A stretch of 64,000 nt of DNA from Bog-756 sp963704585. Its GTDB lineage: Bacteria; Actinomycetota; Acidimicrobiia; Acidimicrobiales; RAAP-2. The stretch is taken from assembly GCA_963704585.1 (NCBI GenBank), contig OY969919.1, positions 496,001 to 560,000 of the forward strand, in the 5' to 3' direction. A model generated the notes under the pieces. That model had not been told where the DNA came from. It ran no database searches and saw only the letters and a list, made by a program, of their open reading frames with translations. The position numbers and the translations under genes were made by a program. Below, one piece after another: positions 25,968-37,236 of the stretch; position 1 is the first letter of the stretch; each line of letters begins with the position of its first letter.

Positions 25968-28173
<2,206 letters not shown>

Positions 28174-28182
28174 CGGGATGTC

Positions 28183-28188
28183 ACCCTA
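28183..28188 (-). promoter_or_regulatory. -10 box TAGGGT of the MFS-LivF operon
   Basis: TAGGGT on the minus strand, nine bases before the ATG at 28173. It separates the importer operon from the FGGY kinase gene upstream, whose stop lies only 60 bp away. Confidence 0.4.
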
Positions 28189-28247
28189 ACCTCACCGGGC
28201 GTCGCCGGCTCGGTGGTTGCGGGACCCCGACCGCCTCCTCGGAGGGG

Positions 28248-29694
28248 CTACTCGCCGATGCCGACCAGGGCGCTCGCGACGGCCTCGGTCCGCTCGGCGA
28301 GCTCGGCGTAGCGCTCGACCGACGGCCGCTTCGGCTCGACGGTCGCGTCGACGGGGTCGATGCGCTCGAGGTCGAGCTCCTCACCGACGGCGCGGGCGGC
28401 CAGCAGGGCGGCACCGGCCGACGCGGCCTGGCCCGATCCTCGGCGCACGGCCGGCAGTCCGGTCACGCCAGTCAGCACGTCGATCCAGACCGGCAGTGAC
28501 GACCCCGCGCCGCACAGCACGAGGTCGGCGGGCACGGGACCCGGCGGGCGCCGCCCGGCCATCGCCCGGAGACAGCGCCGCACCTCCCAGGCCACCGACT
28601 CGTACGCCGCCCGGGCGAGATCCTCGAGCCCGTGCGCGGCGCCGAGCCCGCAGAAGGCCGCGCCCGCGTGCGGGCGCCACCACGGCGCCCGCGCCCCGTC
28701 CATCCAGGGCGCCGCGGTGACCCCGCGGGCACCCGGCGGGCTCTTGGCCGCGAGCTCGGCGAGCTCGGACGGGGCGCGTCCGGTGAGCCGACCGAGCCAC
28801 GCGACGAACGAGCCCGCTGCCGAAAGACCGCCTTCGAGGAGCCAGCCGCCATCGGCCGCACGCGTGCAGCGCGAGGCCCTCGGGCGCCTCCTCGGGCCGA
28901 GCGGGAAGCGGTACGGAGGTGTTGGCCGTCGTCCCCCAGCTCACCATCGGCCGCACTTCGCTCGCGCCCGAGCCGAGGACCTCGCAGGGGCGATCGCCCG
29001 CGCCGATCACCACCGGCGTGCCGCTCCGCAGCCCGAGGGTCGCGGCCGCCGGCGGTGCCACCTGACCGCACACCTGATCGGAGGGGACCACCGGCGGCAG
29101 CTTCGTCCCCACGCCCGCGGCGAGCTCGTCGAGCAGCCTGCCGTCGTCCGCGTAGAGGCCGGTCCGCGACGCCATCGTCGGGTCGGTGGCGACCTCGCCG
29201 GTCAGGCGCCACACGATCAGGTCTCGCGGTGCGAGGAGCCACGCGCTCGCGTCGAGGCGCTCGCGCTCGTGCGCGGCCAACCACCCCACCTTCGCCGCGA
29301 CCGATCCCGCGTCCAGCGGGACGCCCGTGCGCGGGTCGACCCCCCGCGCCCCCCCGGCACGGCGGGACAGGAGCTCGGCCTCGGCGACCGCACGACGGTC
29401 CGACCAGAGCAGCCCGCGCCCGAGGGCGGCGCCCTTCGCGTCGAGGAGCGCGAAGGTCTGGCGAGCACCGGTGCAGCCGATCGCCTCGATCGATCGGAAG
29501 GCCCGCGGCGCCTGGCGCTGGACCTGTGCGCAGGCGTCGGCCATCGACGTCCACCAGGTGTCGGGGTCCTGTTCCGCGTACCCCGGTGCAGGGTGGAAGG
29601 TGTGCACGGCCATCCCCGATCGGGCCACCAGGCCCGACGGGCTCCACAGGGCGACCTTGGTCACGCTCGTGCCGAAGTCGACGGTGAGGATCAC
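28248..29694 (-). CDS. FGGY-family carbohydrate kinase, apparent +1 frameshift near 28855
   Basis: The GTG at 29694 overlaps the aldolase stop as GTGA. The N-terminal ATPase motif ILTVDFGTSVTKVALW and the EAIGCTGARQTFAL region match FGGY kinases. Near 28855 the frame turns into arginine-rich nonsense. Removing one base in cggcc at 28853-28857 joins it to the frame encoding ADGGWLLEGGLSAAGSFVAW and then the C-terminal FGGY region with LVLCGAGSSLPVWIDVLTG. The whole protein would be about 480 residues. It probably phosphorylates a ketose or polyol released by the upstream glycosidases. The specific sugar is unknown. Confidence 0.75.
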
Positions 29695-30458
29695 CGATCG
29701 TGCACGATCGCGGCCAGCTGCGCGGCCACGTCCCCGGGTTCCGCCTCCAGGATGATCGATCGCCCGATGGCGAGGCCGCCCCCGCCTCCCGCCATCACGT
29801 CGCGCGCCTCGTCGGCCACGGCAGCGGGGCCGCCGTCGCGCTGCGGACCGCCGAGGAAGAGGACCGGGACCCCCACCGCGCCGGCCACCCGGGCGACCGC
29901 GTCGATCAGCGCCGCGCCGGCCGGCGCCTCGGGCACCGGGACCTTGAGCAGCGGCGCCCCGAGATCGTGTGCGACGACCGCGGCCAGCACGACGTCGTCG
30001 ACCGCGCGCGACATCCGGCCCTCGCGCCACACGACCGGTTCGACGAGCACGTCGAGGCCGCACGCCCGCGCCTCCTCGAGGACCCGGCCGAGGAGCTCGA
30101 GCGCGGCTGCGCCGCCCGGGTCGTCGAAGGCGAGACGCGTCATGAGCTTCACACCGTTCCAGCCGTCCGCGGCTGCACGCTCGACGCCGGCGACGAGGCG
30201 GTCGTCGAGCTCGAAGACCGCGCCGGCGAGGCCCGTGCGATTGATCGAGAGGTAGGTCCGGTGCGCGGCGTGCACCGCGCCTCGGGCCACCAGGTCCCCG
30301 AGCGGCTGGGCGGTCGCGAGGATGCCGTCGCAGTGCGGCAGTGCGGCGGCGAGTGCGGCCAGGTACTCCTCGTACCCTTCGATCGTCGGCACCCCCCTCG
30401 CCCGGTGGTCGGCCGCGAGGACGAGGGCCGGGACGTCGATGGTGCGGACCGGTGGCAC
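29691..30458 (-). CDS. DhnA/LsrF/LacD-type class I aldolase
   Basis: 255 residues from a GTG at 30458, six bases after the upstream stop. It is a TIM-barrel aldolase. VLAADHRARG is the first strand, GAPLLKVPVPEAP carries the Lys that would form the Schiff base, and LFLGGPQRDG plus GLAIGRSII make the phosphate-binding end. The DhnA class includes fructose-bisphosphate aldolase FbaB, LacD, YihT and the autoinducer enzyme LsrF. Its gene is translationally coupled to an FGGY kinase, so it likely cleaves the phosphorylated product of that kinase, giving a triose phosphate and an aldehyde for the reductase upstream. Confidence 0.8.
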   Translation of the reverse strand: MPPVRTIDVPALVLAADHRARGVPTIEGYEEYLAALAAALPHCDGILATAQPLGDLVARGAVHAAHRTYLSINRTGLAGAVFELDDRLVAGVERAAADGWNGVKLMTRLAFDDPGGAAALELLGRVLEEARACGLDVLVEPVVWREGRMSRAVDDVVLAAVVAHDLGAPLLKVPVPEAPAGAALIDAVARVAGAVGVPVLFLGGPQRDGGPAAVADEARDVMAGGGGGLAIGRSIILEAEPGDVAAQLAAIVHDR

Positions 30459-30464
30459 CGCGCC

Positions 30465-31352
30465 TCAATCGGTTCCGGCGAGCGCGAAGACCACCTTGGC
30501 GACGGCCGAGAAGTCCTCTCGGCCGTACCCCGCGGTGATCGCCGCGGTCAGCGCCTGGCGGACCGTCGCGGTGGTCGCGAGCGGCACCCCGGCCTTCGCG
30601 CCGTAGGCGAGGGCGAGGTCGAGGTCCTTCGCCATGAGCTCGGTCATGAAGCCCGGCTTCCAGTCGTTGGACGCCGGGCTCTCGGGGACGACGCCCGGGG
30701 CCGGCAGGCGCGTGCGCACCGCGACGCAGTCGCCGGTGGAGTTCCGGAGCACCTCGAGCAGCTTGCCGAGGTCGACACCGGCCTTGCGGGCGAGCGCCGT
30801 CGCCTCGGCCGTCGCGAGCATCTGCGCCGCGTAGACGAGGTTGTTGCAGAGCTTGACCACCTGGCCCATCCCGGGACCGCCGACGTGCACGACCAGCCCT
30901 GCGAAGGGGTCGAGCGCCGGCCGGACACGTTCGAGCGTGGCGGGGTCGCCGCCGACCATGAGCGTGAGGCGCCCGGCCTCGGCGCCGATCGTCCCGCCCG
31001 ACAGCGGCGCGTCGAGGAACCCGGCGCCGGTGGCGCCGACCCGCTCGTGCTGCGCTCGCTCGACCTCGGGATCGATCGTCGAGCAGTCCACCACGACCGT
31101 GCCGGCGTCGAGCGCGGGGAGCATCTCGCCGACGACCTCTTCGACCTGGGGCGAGCTCGGCACGCAGAGGACGACCACCTCGCCCGCCTGGGCGACGGCC
31201 GCCGGCGAGCTCCCCTCGACCGCGCCGAGCGCGAGCGCCCGCTCGATCGGTCCGCGGCTGCGGGACGCGACGGTGACCTCGTGGCCCGCCTCGAGCAGGT
31301 GGCGGGTCATGGGCAGGCCCATCGCCCCGAGGCCGATGAAGCCGATCTGCAT
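30465..31352 (-). CDS. 3-hydroxyisobutyrate dehydrogenase-family reductase
   Basis: 295 residues from the ATG at 31352. GFIGLGAMGLPMTRHLLEAG is the NAD-binding loop; LDAPLSGGTIGAEAGRL is the substrate loop; Lys in GQVVKLCNNLVYA is the catalytic residue. The family includes tartronate semialdehyde reductase, threonate dehydrogenase and the sulfolactaldehyde reductase YihU. Its position between a GH4 glycosidase and an aldolase suggests it reduces the aldehyde produced by sugar cleavage, or oxidises a sugar acid. Pathway direction is inferred. Confidence 0.85.
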   Translation of the reverse strand: MQIGFIGLGAMGLPMTRHLLEAGHEVTVASRSRGPIERALALGAVEGSSPAAVAQAGEVVVLCVPSSPQVEEVVGEMLPALDAGTVVVDCSTIDPEVERAQHERVGATGAGFLDAPLSGGTIGAEAGRLTLMVGGDPATLERVRPALDPFAGLVVHVGGPGMGQVVKLCNNLVYAAQMLATAEATALARKAGVDLGKLLEVLRNSTGDCVAVRTRLPAPGVVPESPASNDWKPGFMTELMAKDLDLALAYGAKAGVPLATTATVRQALTAAITAGYGREDFSAVAKVVFALAGTD

Positions 31353-31393
31353 GGGATGCCTCCTCGTCGCCGGTCCGGGTCAGGGACCGAGGG

Positions 31394-32743
31394 TCACTGG
31401 GTGAACTGCGGGAGCCACGCGGCCGTGCCGGCCAGGAGCTCCGCGACCATCGCCTCGGTCTGGTGGAGATCGCCCCGGCCGGCGAGCGGGTCGAGGAAGA
31501 ACGCCGAGGTGGCGAGCGCGCGGTCCCCCTCCAGCGCCGCGGCGACCGTGAGCTCCTGCACCTCGACGTGGCGCCGGACCAGCTCGTTCATGGCGGGGGG
31601 CAGCGAGACCGTGTCCCTGCCGCGGATCCCGTCCCCGTCGACCACGCAGATCGACTCGACGACCACGCCGACCGGGAGGTCCGGGGCCTGCCCGGCGTTG
31701 GGGACGTTGACCGGCAGCTCCCGCCGCGTGCCGGTCAGCAGCGAGTCGATGACCAGCGCCGGGAGCTCGCCCGAGGGCCAGGTCTGGAGGACCTTCTCGC
31801 CGGCCAGCCACGCGTCGACGTCGGCGACGTAGCCCGATTGGTGATCCTTCCGCCGCTCGATGGGCGTGAGGTCGATGTTGTACTCGGCGCCCCAGCCCGA
31901 CTCCTCGGTGAGCGCCCACGGCACGAACTCGGCGATGTGGCGGTCGCCCGCGGCGGGCAGCACGCCCCAGCGGTCGAGGAAGGTGAGGGCGAGCACGTGA
32001 CGCCGGACGAAGTCGAGGCGGCTGAAGGTGTCGGCCTCCCCCTCCCATGCGGCAGGCGCGAGCGCCGCGAGCCCGCCGGCCTCCTCCACCATCTCGGCCA
32101 GGAGCGCGAAGCCGTCCCGGCCGTCCACGTCGAGCGCGGACACCACCGGAAAGTGGTTGACCCCCGCGACCGTCGGTCGGACCGCCTCGGCAGTCGTACC
32201 TGCCGCGATGGCGAGGTCGACGGCCCAGTTGCCCACTTCGTGGCAGAGGCCGACCGCCTTGAGCGGCGTCTCGCGGCAGACGGCGCGGGTGAGACAGGTC
32301 ATCGGGTTGGTGATGTTGAGGAGCCACGCGTCCGGGCTCAGCTCCGCCAGGTCCTCTGCGATGCCGACCAGGATCGGGATGTTGCGGAGCGACCGGTTGA
32401 CCCCGCCGGGCCCGACCGTGTCCCCGACCGACTGGCGGATGCCGTACCGGGCGGGCACTTCGAGGTCGACCGTCATCGAGTCGAAGCCGCCGGTCGAGAT
32501 GGTCACGATCACGAAGTCGGCGCCGTCGAGGGCCTCCCGCTGATCGGTCGTCGTCGTGACCGTGGCCCCTGCACCAAGTGCCTCGTCGAGCTTGCGCCCG
32601 AGCGCCGCCATCTTCGGGAGGGGCGCGGGGTCGACGTCCTCCAGCACGATGCGGGCGCCGTGGAGCGACTCGGTCCCGAGCAGGTCGGCGAGGAGCTCGG
32701 GCGTCCACTGGTAGCTGCCGCCGCCGACGATGGTCACCTGCAC
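31394..32743 (-). CDS. GH4-family NAD-dependent glycosidase
   Basis: 449 residues from a GTG at 32743. VTIVGGGSYQWTPELLADL is the NAD loop, LNITNPMTC the Asn that contacts the sugar and metal, and LCHEVGNW and GVNHFPV give the Cys and His metal ligands typical of GH4. These enzymes use NAD+ and Mn2+ to cleave alpha- or beta-glycosides, often phosphorylated or glucuronic acid derivatives, in the cytoplasm. No phosphotransferase system gene is nearby, so a non-phosphorylated substrate such as a galactoside or glucuronide is more likely. It lies 62 bp downstream of the secreted GH78 gene. Confidence 0.87.
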   Translation of the reverse strand: MQVTIVGGGSYQWTPELLADLLGTESLHGARIVLEDVDPAPLPKMAALGRKLDEALGAGATVTTTTDQREALDGADFVIVTISTGGFDSMTVDLEVPARYGIRQSVGDTVGPGGVNRSLRNIPILVGIAEDLAELSPDAWLLNITNPMTCLTRAVCRETPLKAVGLCHEVGNWAVDLAIAAGTTAEAVRPTVAGVNHFPVVSALDVDGRDGFALLAEMVEEAGGLAALAPAAWEGEADTFSRLDFVRRHVLALTFLDRWGVLPAAGDRHIAEFVPWALTEESGWGAEYNIDLTPIERRKDHQSGYVADVDAWLAGEKVLQTWPSGELPALVIDSLLTGTRRELPVNVPNAGQAPDLPVGVVVESICVVDGDGIRGRDTVSLPPAMNELVRRHVEVQELTVAAALEGDRALATSAFFLDPLAGRGDLHQTEAMVAELLAGTAAWLPQFTQ

Positions 32744-32805
32744 GCTCGTCAGCCTTCCCGGCGATCCCTGCGGACGGCAGCCATGCGCAGCACTCTACCC
32801 AGCGG

Positions 32806-35610
32806 TCATCCGACGGTGCCGACCGCGAACTTGTACGAGCCCGCACCGATCGAGACGCGCACGGTACCGTCGGACGTGCTGACCGAACGCACGCCGTGCG
32901 CGTGCCGCACCGCCGCACCGCTCTCGGTCACCGGCGCGCCGTGCGTCGCGGGAAGGAGTACCGACGCGGTGCAGTTGGGCGGCAGGGTCAGGTCGAGTGC
33001 GAACGTCCCGCCGCCGACCGGCGCGCGCTGCCATGCGACCCCGATCGGTCCCCGCGGCGTCGGCACCGTACCGGTCGCCGCGTCGAGACCGCTCGGCGGC
33101 GGCGCGACCGCGACCGTCGAGAAGCCCGGTCCCGTGGGGACGACCCCGAGGAGCGACCGCTGGATCTCGACCGCGACCGGCGAGCCCCACCCGTGCGACA
33201 TGCTGTCGCCGATGTCGTCGGACGGGTTCCACACCTCCCAGGTGAAGGTGGCGCCCCGCGAGAGGATGTTGGCCCATCCGTCGACCGTGGCGTCGGTGAG
33301 CAGGGAGACCAGCTGGTCCGTCCGGCCGGCGAGGGCGAGGGTGCGCAGGACCTCGTTCGCGGTCTGCGGCGGCGCCTGCATGCCCTGGGCGGCCACGAAC
33401 GCGGCGACGGTGCCGAGCTTCGCCGCCGGCACCACCCCGTAGGCCGCGGCGCAGGCGTTCGCGGTCTGGGACGCGGTCGGCGTCTGCCGGTGGGACGCGG
33501 TCAGCCCGTCGACGTAAGTGCCGTCGGGCCGGGTGAGCCGCGCCCCGATCGCGGCGACGAGTCGCGAACGGTGGCCCTCGAGAGCGTCGACCTCCGAGGA
33601 CGGCCGCCCGGCCACCGCGGCGAGGGCGGCGGTCCTCCCGAACGCGTTCGCGCCGAGCACGTTGAGGCGGGTCACGACCGGGAAGTCGTAGTAGACGTTC
33701 GTGGCCGGCAGGCTGGTGACGAGCCCGGTCGACGGCGAGACCGCGCGCGCGACGTAGCCGGCGAGCCGGGCGAGCGTCGGATAGACCTCGCCGACCAGCG
33801 CGTGGTCGCCGGTGTGGAGCCAGTACTGCCAGACCCACTCGGGGTAGATCTCGGTGGACTCGTTGATGTCGAGCGCGCCGAGGCCGGTCGGGTAGATCTT
33901 GTTGACCGCGCCGTTCGGCCAGTAGCGCGCCTGCGACTGCGCGAACTCGAGCAGCGACTTGCGGGTCAGGTTCCGCTCGCCGAGCGTCGCCATCGCGGTG
34001 CACGACTCGTTGAACCCGTCGAAGAGCCACGGCCCCTTCTCACGGGTCGGCGTGTCGATGTACTGCTCCTGTGCGGTGTAGAGGGCGGAGTGCACGCCGA
34101 GCGCGTAGATCGCGTCGACCGTCGGGTCCGACGACGAGAAGGTGGCCGCCGCGTCCGCCGGCACCGCGGCGTGGCGGGCGAGGGCCACCACGTCGCCCGG
34201 GCCGAGCGCTTCACCGGGATCGTCGACCTGGAGGTAGCGGAAGCCGAGGTAGTCGAAGGGGTGGAACGTCTCGCCGCCGCCGCGCTGGACGTAGCTGTAG
34301 CGCATGTCGGTGTGCTGGGTCCCGTGCAGGGTCGAGACCTGGCCCGGCACTCCGGTCGTCCCCGCCGGGACCGTCTCGTCGAGGAGGTACCCGGCGTGCA
34401 TGGTCACCGTCCGGCCGGGCGTGCCCTGGTGGAAGGCGACCGTCGGCACCGCGGCGTAGACCTGCCCGAAGTCCGCGACGAGTGCGCCCGAGGAGAGGGT
34501 GGTGAGCGAGATCGGCGTGACGGGCGCCTCGACCACGCGGGTGCGCACCGGCACGAGGCGCGTCCAGGGATGGGCGGGCGGGCGGCCGACCACGGTCGCA
34601 CGCTCCCACCCGCCGTCGTCGAATCCGGGCAGGAGCCACCCGACCGGCTCGGCGGTGCCGTCGATGTTCTCGGTGAAGTCGACGAGGTCGCCCTCGAGGT
34701 CGCGCTGGGTGCCGGGCAGCCAGGGGCCCGGCCGTACGCGCCACGAGCCGTCGGTCACGACCGTGACCCGGTGCCCGTCGTGGAGCTCGACCACGAGCTG
34801 CGCGATCGCGCCGGGGGCTCCGGCCGGATGACCCTTCGTCGCGCCCTGCCAGCTGGTCACGATCCCGACGGCGTTCGTCCCGCCCGTGCGTACCAGCGAC
34901 GTCAGGTCGAGGGTCTCGTAGTACTTCGAGTCGGGGTAGCTGTAGGCCTGGCCCTTGCCGGCGCGCACGCCGTTGACGGAGAGCTCGTACTGCTGGTCGC
35001 CCGAGACGTAGCAGCGGGCGCGCACGACGGTCCCGGCGGGCACGGCGAACTCCGTGCGCGCGTAGGTGTACTGGTCGGGCGCCGGCGGCTCGGCGGTCGA
35101 ACGGCGGATCCACGACGCGCGCCAGTCGGACAAGACGAGCCCGGTCTCGAAGGTCGCGTGCGCGGAGGTCGGGCCGGCGGCGCCGGCGGCGTCCCAGGTG
35201 CGCACGGTCCACGAGTAGACGGCGCCCGACGCGAGGCGCGTCCCGCCGTAGGGGACGAAGGCTTGGGCGCCCGAGGCGACCTTGCCCGAGTCCCAGAGGA
35301 GCGGTCCGCGACCGGTGGCGGTCGCCGGGCCGGTGACCACGATGCGGTAGGCGCTCTGGACCGCGCCCCGGCGCGCGTCGGCGACCTGCCACGCGAAGAA
35401 GACGTCGTCGGATGCGAGCCCGATCGGCGCCGGGAGCCCGTCGACCCGCAGTGCCTGCGGCGCGCCCGGACGGGCCGACGCTGCCGACGCCGGCTCCGGC
35501 AGCGTCGCGGCGAGGGCGGCCCCCGCGACGCCGGCGAGCCCGCCGCCGAGCAGCTGGCGGCGGCTCAACGCCCACTGGCGCTCTGGCTTCCCCCCGGGCG
35601 CCTCCCCCAT
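32806..35610 (-). CDS. secreted GH78 alpha-L-rhamnosidase (Tat signal)
   Basis: 934 residues from the ATG at 35610, with GGAGGAG six bases upstream. The N-terminus has a Tat signal: Arg17-Arg18 in LSRRQLLGGGLAG, a hydrophobic stretch and ASA near 43. Beta-sandwich domains (about 45-480, with SWTVRTWDAAG and RARCYVSGDQQYELSVNG) match the GH78 N-terminal modules. The helical catalytic domain contains DTPTREKGPWLFDG, the Asp/Arg/Glu motif, and NESTEIYPEWVWQYW. The SHGWGSP segment and PTGPGFSTVAV close the family pattern. It should release L-rhamnose from plant or microbial glycans outside the membrane. Confidence 0.9.
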   Translation of the reverse strand: MGEAPGGKPERQWALSRRQLLGGGLAGVAGAALAATLPEPASAASARPGAPQALRVDGLPAPIGLASDDVFFAWQVADARRGAVQSAYRIVVTGPATATGRGPLLWDSGKVASGAQAFVPYGGTRLASGAVYSWTVRTWDAAGAAGPTSAHATFETGLVLSDWRASWIRRSTAEPPAPDQYTYARTEFAVPAGTVVRARCYVSGDQQYELSVNGVRAGKGQAYSYPDSKYYETLDLTSLVRTGGTNAVGIVTSWQGATKGHPAGAPGAIAQLVVELHDGHRVTVVTDGSWRVRPGPWLPGTQRDLEGDLVDFTENIDGTAEPVGWLLPGFDDGGWERATVVGRPPAHPWTRLVPVRTRVVEAPVTPISLTTLSSGALVADFGQVYAAVPTVAFHQGTPGRTVTMHAGYLLDETVPAGTTGVPGQVSTLHGTQHTDMRYSYVQRGGGETFHPFDYLGFRYLQVDDPGEALGPGDVVALARHAAVPADAAATFSSSDPTVDAIYALGVHSALYTAQEQYIDTPTREKGPWLFDGFNESCTAMATLGERNLTRKSLLEFAQSQARYWPNGAVNKIYPTGLGALDINESTEIYPEWVWQYWLHTGDHALVGEVYPTLARLAGYVARAVSPSTGLVTSLPATNVYYDFPVVTRLNVLGANAFGRTAALAAVAGRPSSEVDALEGHRSRLVAAIGARLTRPDGTYVDGLTASHRQTPTASQTANACAAAYGVVPAAKLGTVAAFVAAQGMQAPPQTANEVLRTLALAGRTDQLVSLLTDATVDGWANILSRGATFTWEVWNPSDDIGDSMSHGWGSPVAVEIQRSLLGVVPTGPGFSTVAVAPPPSGLDAATGTVPTPRGPIGVAWQRAPVGGGTFALDLTLPPNCTASVLLPATHGAPVTESGAAVRHAHGVRSVSTSDGTVRVSIGAGSYKFAVGTVG

Positions 35611-35697
35611 CGCACTCTCCTCCATCACACGGCGGACCGCCTGCGGGGCGACGCTACCAACCGGCGCCCGACCCGGGCGGCCCGTCGGACACCCCCG

Positions 35698-35703
35698 TAG
35701 GAT
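35698..35703 (+). promoter_or_regulatory. -10 box TAGGAT of the ThuA-like gene
   Basis: TAGGAT, six bases before the ATG at 35710, with no ribosome binding site between them. A leaderless start is likely. Confidence 0.45.
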
Positions 35704-35709
35704 CTCGCC

Positions 35710-36387
35710 ATGGCCGCACTCCCGCTGCTTCTCGTGACGCAGGTCGCCCCGTACCTCGACGGACCGGCCGGTGTGCACGGCGTCCTCGACCAGTCGGCCA
35801 CCGCTCTCGGCGAGCTCTCGGAGTCCGTCGGGCTCGAGTGCACGCGGGTCCGAGACGTGCGCGACCTCGACCCGGCCCTCCTCGAGGCCGCCCGGGTCGT
35901 CGCGCTCTTCACCATCGGGGAGACGCCGTGGACCGCGGACCAGCGTGCGACCCTCACCGGCCGGGTCCGCGACGGGAGCTGCGGTGTCCTCGCCATCCAC
36001 TCGGCGACCGACTCCTGCCACGGGTGGGACGAGTACGGCGCGCTGGTCGGGGCGCGCTTCGCCGGGCACCCGTGGACCCAGACGGTCACCCTCGACGTCC
36101 TCGACCCCGCCCACCCGGCCGTCACCCACCTCGGTGCGACCTGGCGCTGGCACGACGAGATCTACACGTTCCACGGGCTGCGCCCCGATGCGCAGATCCT
36201 GCTCGAAGCGCGTCCCGCCGAGCTCGACGGTGCGACCGACGGTCGCTACCCGCTGTCGTGGTGCTTCACCGAGGGCGGCGGGCGGGTGTTCTCGACGTCG
36301 CTCGGGCACTTCCCGCTGGCGTGGGAGACCCCGACGTACCTCCGGCACCTGGCCGGTGGGCTCGACTGGGTGCTCGCCGACGGCTGA
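35710..36387 (+). CDS. ThuA-like protein (trehalose-utilization family)
   Basis: 225 residues from the ATG at 35710. The order LLLVTQVAPYL, RVRDVRDLDPALLEAARVV, GVLAIHSATDSCHGW and RWHDEIYTFHG is that of the ThuA class I glutamine amidotransferase-like fold. The family's catalytic-site region is present as HSATDSCHGW. ThuA proteins are found in gene clusters for disaccharide or glycoside use, with a role in 3-keto-sugar metabolism proposed. It lies alone on the plus strand, divergent from the GH78 gene, which supports a role in glycoside catabolism. Activity is not established. Confidence 0.8.
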   Translation: MAALPLLLVTQVAPYLDGPAGVHGVLDQSATALGELSESVGLECTRVRDVRDLDPALLEAARVVALFTIGETPWTADQRATLTGRVRDGSCGVLAIHSATDSCHGWDEYGALVGARFAGHPWTQTVTLDVLDPAHPAVTHLGATWRWHDEIYTFHGLRPDAQILLEARPAELDGATDGRYPLSWCFTEGGGRVFSTSLGHFPLAWETPTYLRHLAGGLDWVLADG

Positions 36388-36400
36388 GCCCGGCGCCCGC

Positions 36401-37228
36401 TCACTCCTCGGGCTTGTCGGCGACGCACAGATCCTGGATCCAGCGGAAGCCGTGGACGAGGGGCCCGCGGATGCAGAGACCGGCCTCGTCGAACATCCCG
36501 CACACCGACTCCTCGGTGTACGCGACGGCCCGCTCGGGGACCGAGGGGTCGAGTGTGGCCCAGGTGCCGTCGTCACCGGGCGTGAACGCCGTCGCGAACT
36601 CGTGGCAGTACCGGCCGGCGACGGGGCTCCAGAGGAACCAGGTCGTGCAGGCGGTGCCTCCCGGCCGCAGCACGCGGGCGGTCTCGCGCACGTAGTTCGA
36701 TGCCGCCCCGGGCGCGAGATGGGTGAAGACCGAGTTGGCGCAGACGAAGTCGAACGAGTCCGACTCGTAGGGGAACTCGAAGGTCGCGGCATCCGGCAGG
36801 GACGGCTCCGGCCGGTAGTGGGTGTTCGCCAGCGAGACGGAGCGGAACCGGAAGTTCGGGTGCGCGGGCGTGATGTTGGCCCGACACCATTCGACGGGCT
36901 CGGTCACGATGTCGAACCCCTCGTAGGTACCCTCGGGGTCGAGGTACGCGCAGAGGTAGCGGGCGATACGCCCGCATGACGAGCCGATCTCGAGCATCCG
37001 CGCGGTCGGGGTCAGCCCGGCGCCGTTCATCCGGGCGAGAAAGAGGAGCGGGACCTCGTGGAAGACGCCGACGGCGCCGGCCTGCGCCTGGAGGTAGCGA
37101 GGCGGCATCGGCAGCGCCTCCTGTGCGGGGAACATGCCGGGCGGCCGCGGCGGTGCGAGCCACTCCCCGAGCGGTCGGAGGGCGCGCTTCGCCCGGTGCT
37201 CGAGTCGTCGCCGCAGGGGTGCCGGCAC
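36401..37228 (-). CDS. class I SAM-dependent methyltransferase
   Basis: 275 residues from the GTG at 37228, eight bases after the binding-protein stop; an ATG further in would give a shorter form. The SAM motif is LEIGSSCGRIARYLC, followed by the acidic strand YEGFDIVTEP and FDFVCANSVFTHLAP at the active site, then ARVLRPGGT, the helix after strand 5. This is a typical Methyltransf_11/25-type small-molecule or sugar methyltransferase. The first 40 residues are basic. The neighbour relation to the Liv-type binding protein is by position only; no substrate can be proposed. Confidence 0.8.
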   Translation of the reverse strand: MPAPLRRRLEHRAKRALRPLGEWLAPPRPPGMFPAQEALPMPPRYLQAQAGAVGVFHEVPLLFLARMNGAGLTPTARMLEIGSSCGRIARYLCAYLDPEGTYEGFDIVTEPVEWCRANITPAHPNFRFRSVSLANTHYRPEPSLPDAATFEFPYESDSFDFVCANSVFTHLAPGAASNYVRETARVLRPGGTACTTWFLWSPVAGRYCHEFATAFTPGDDGTWATLDPSVPERAVAYTEESVCGMFDEAGLCIRGPLVHGFRWIQDLCVADKPEE

Positions 37229-37236
37229 GATGCGCC

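Noticed and set aside
28248..30458. autoinducer-2 (lsr) processing genes
   Set aside because: An FGGY kinase followed by a DhnA-type aldolase resembles lsrK-lsrF, but there is no lsrB, lsrR, lsrG or lsr transporter, and glycosidases and a HIBADH-like reductase share the operon.
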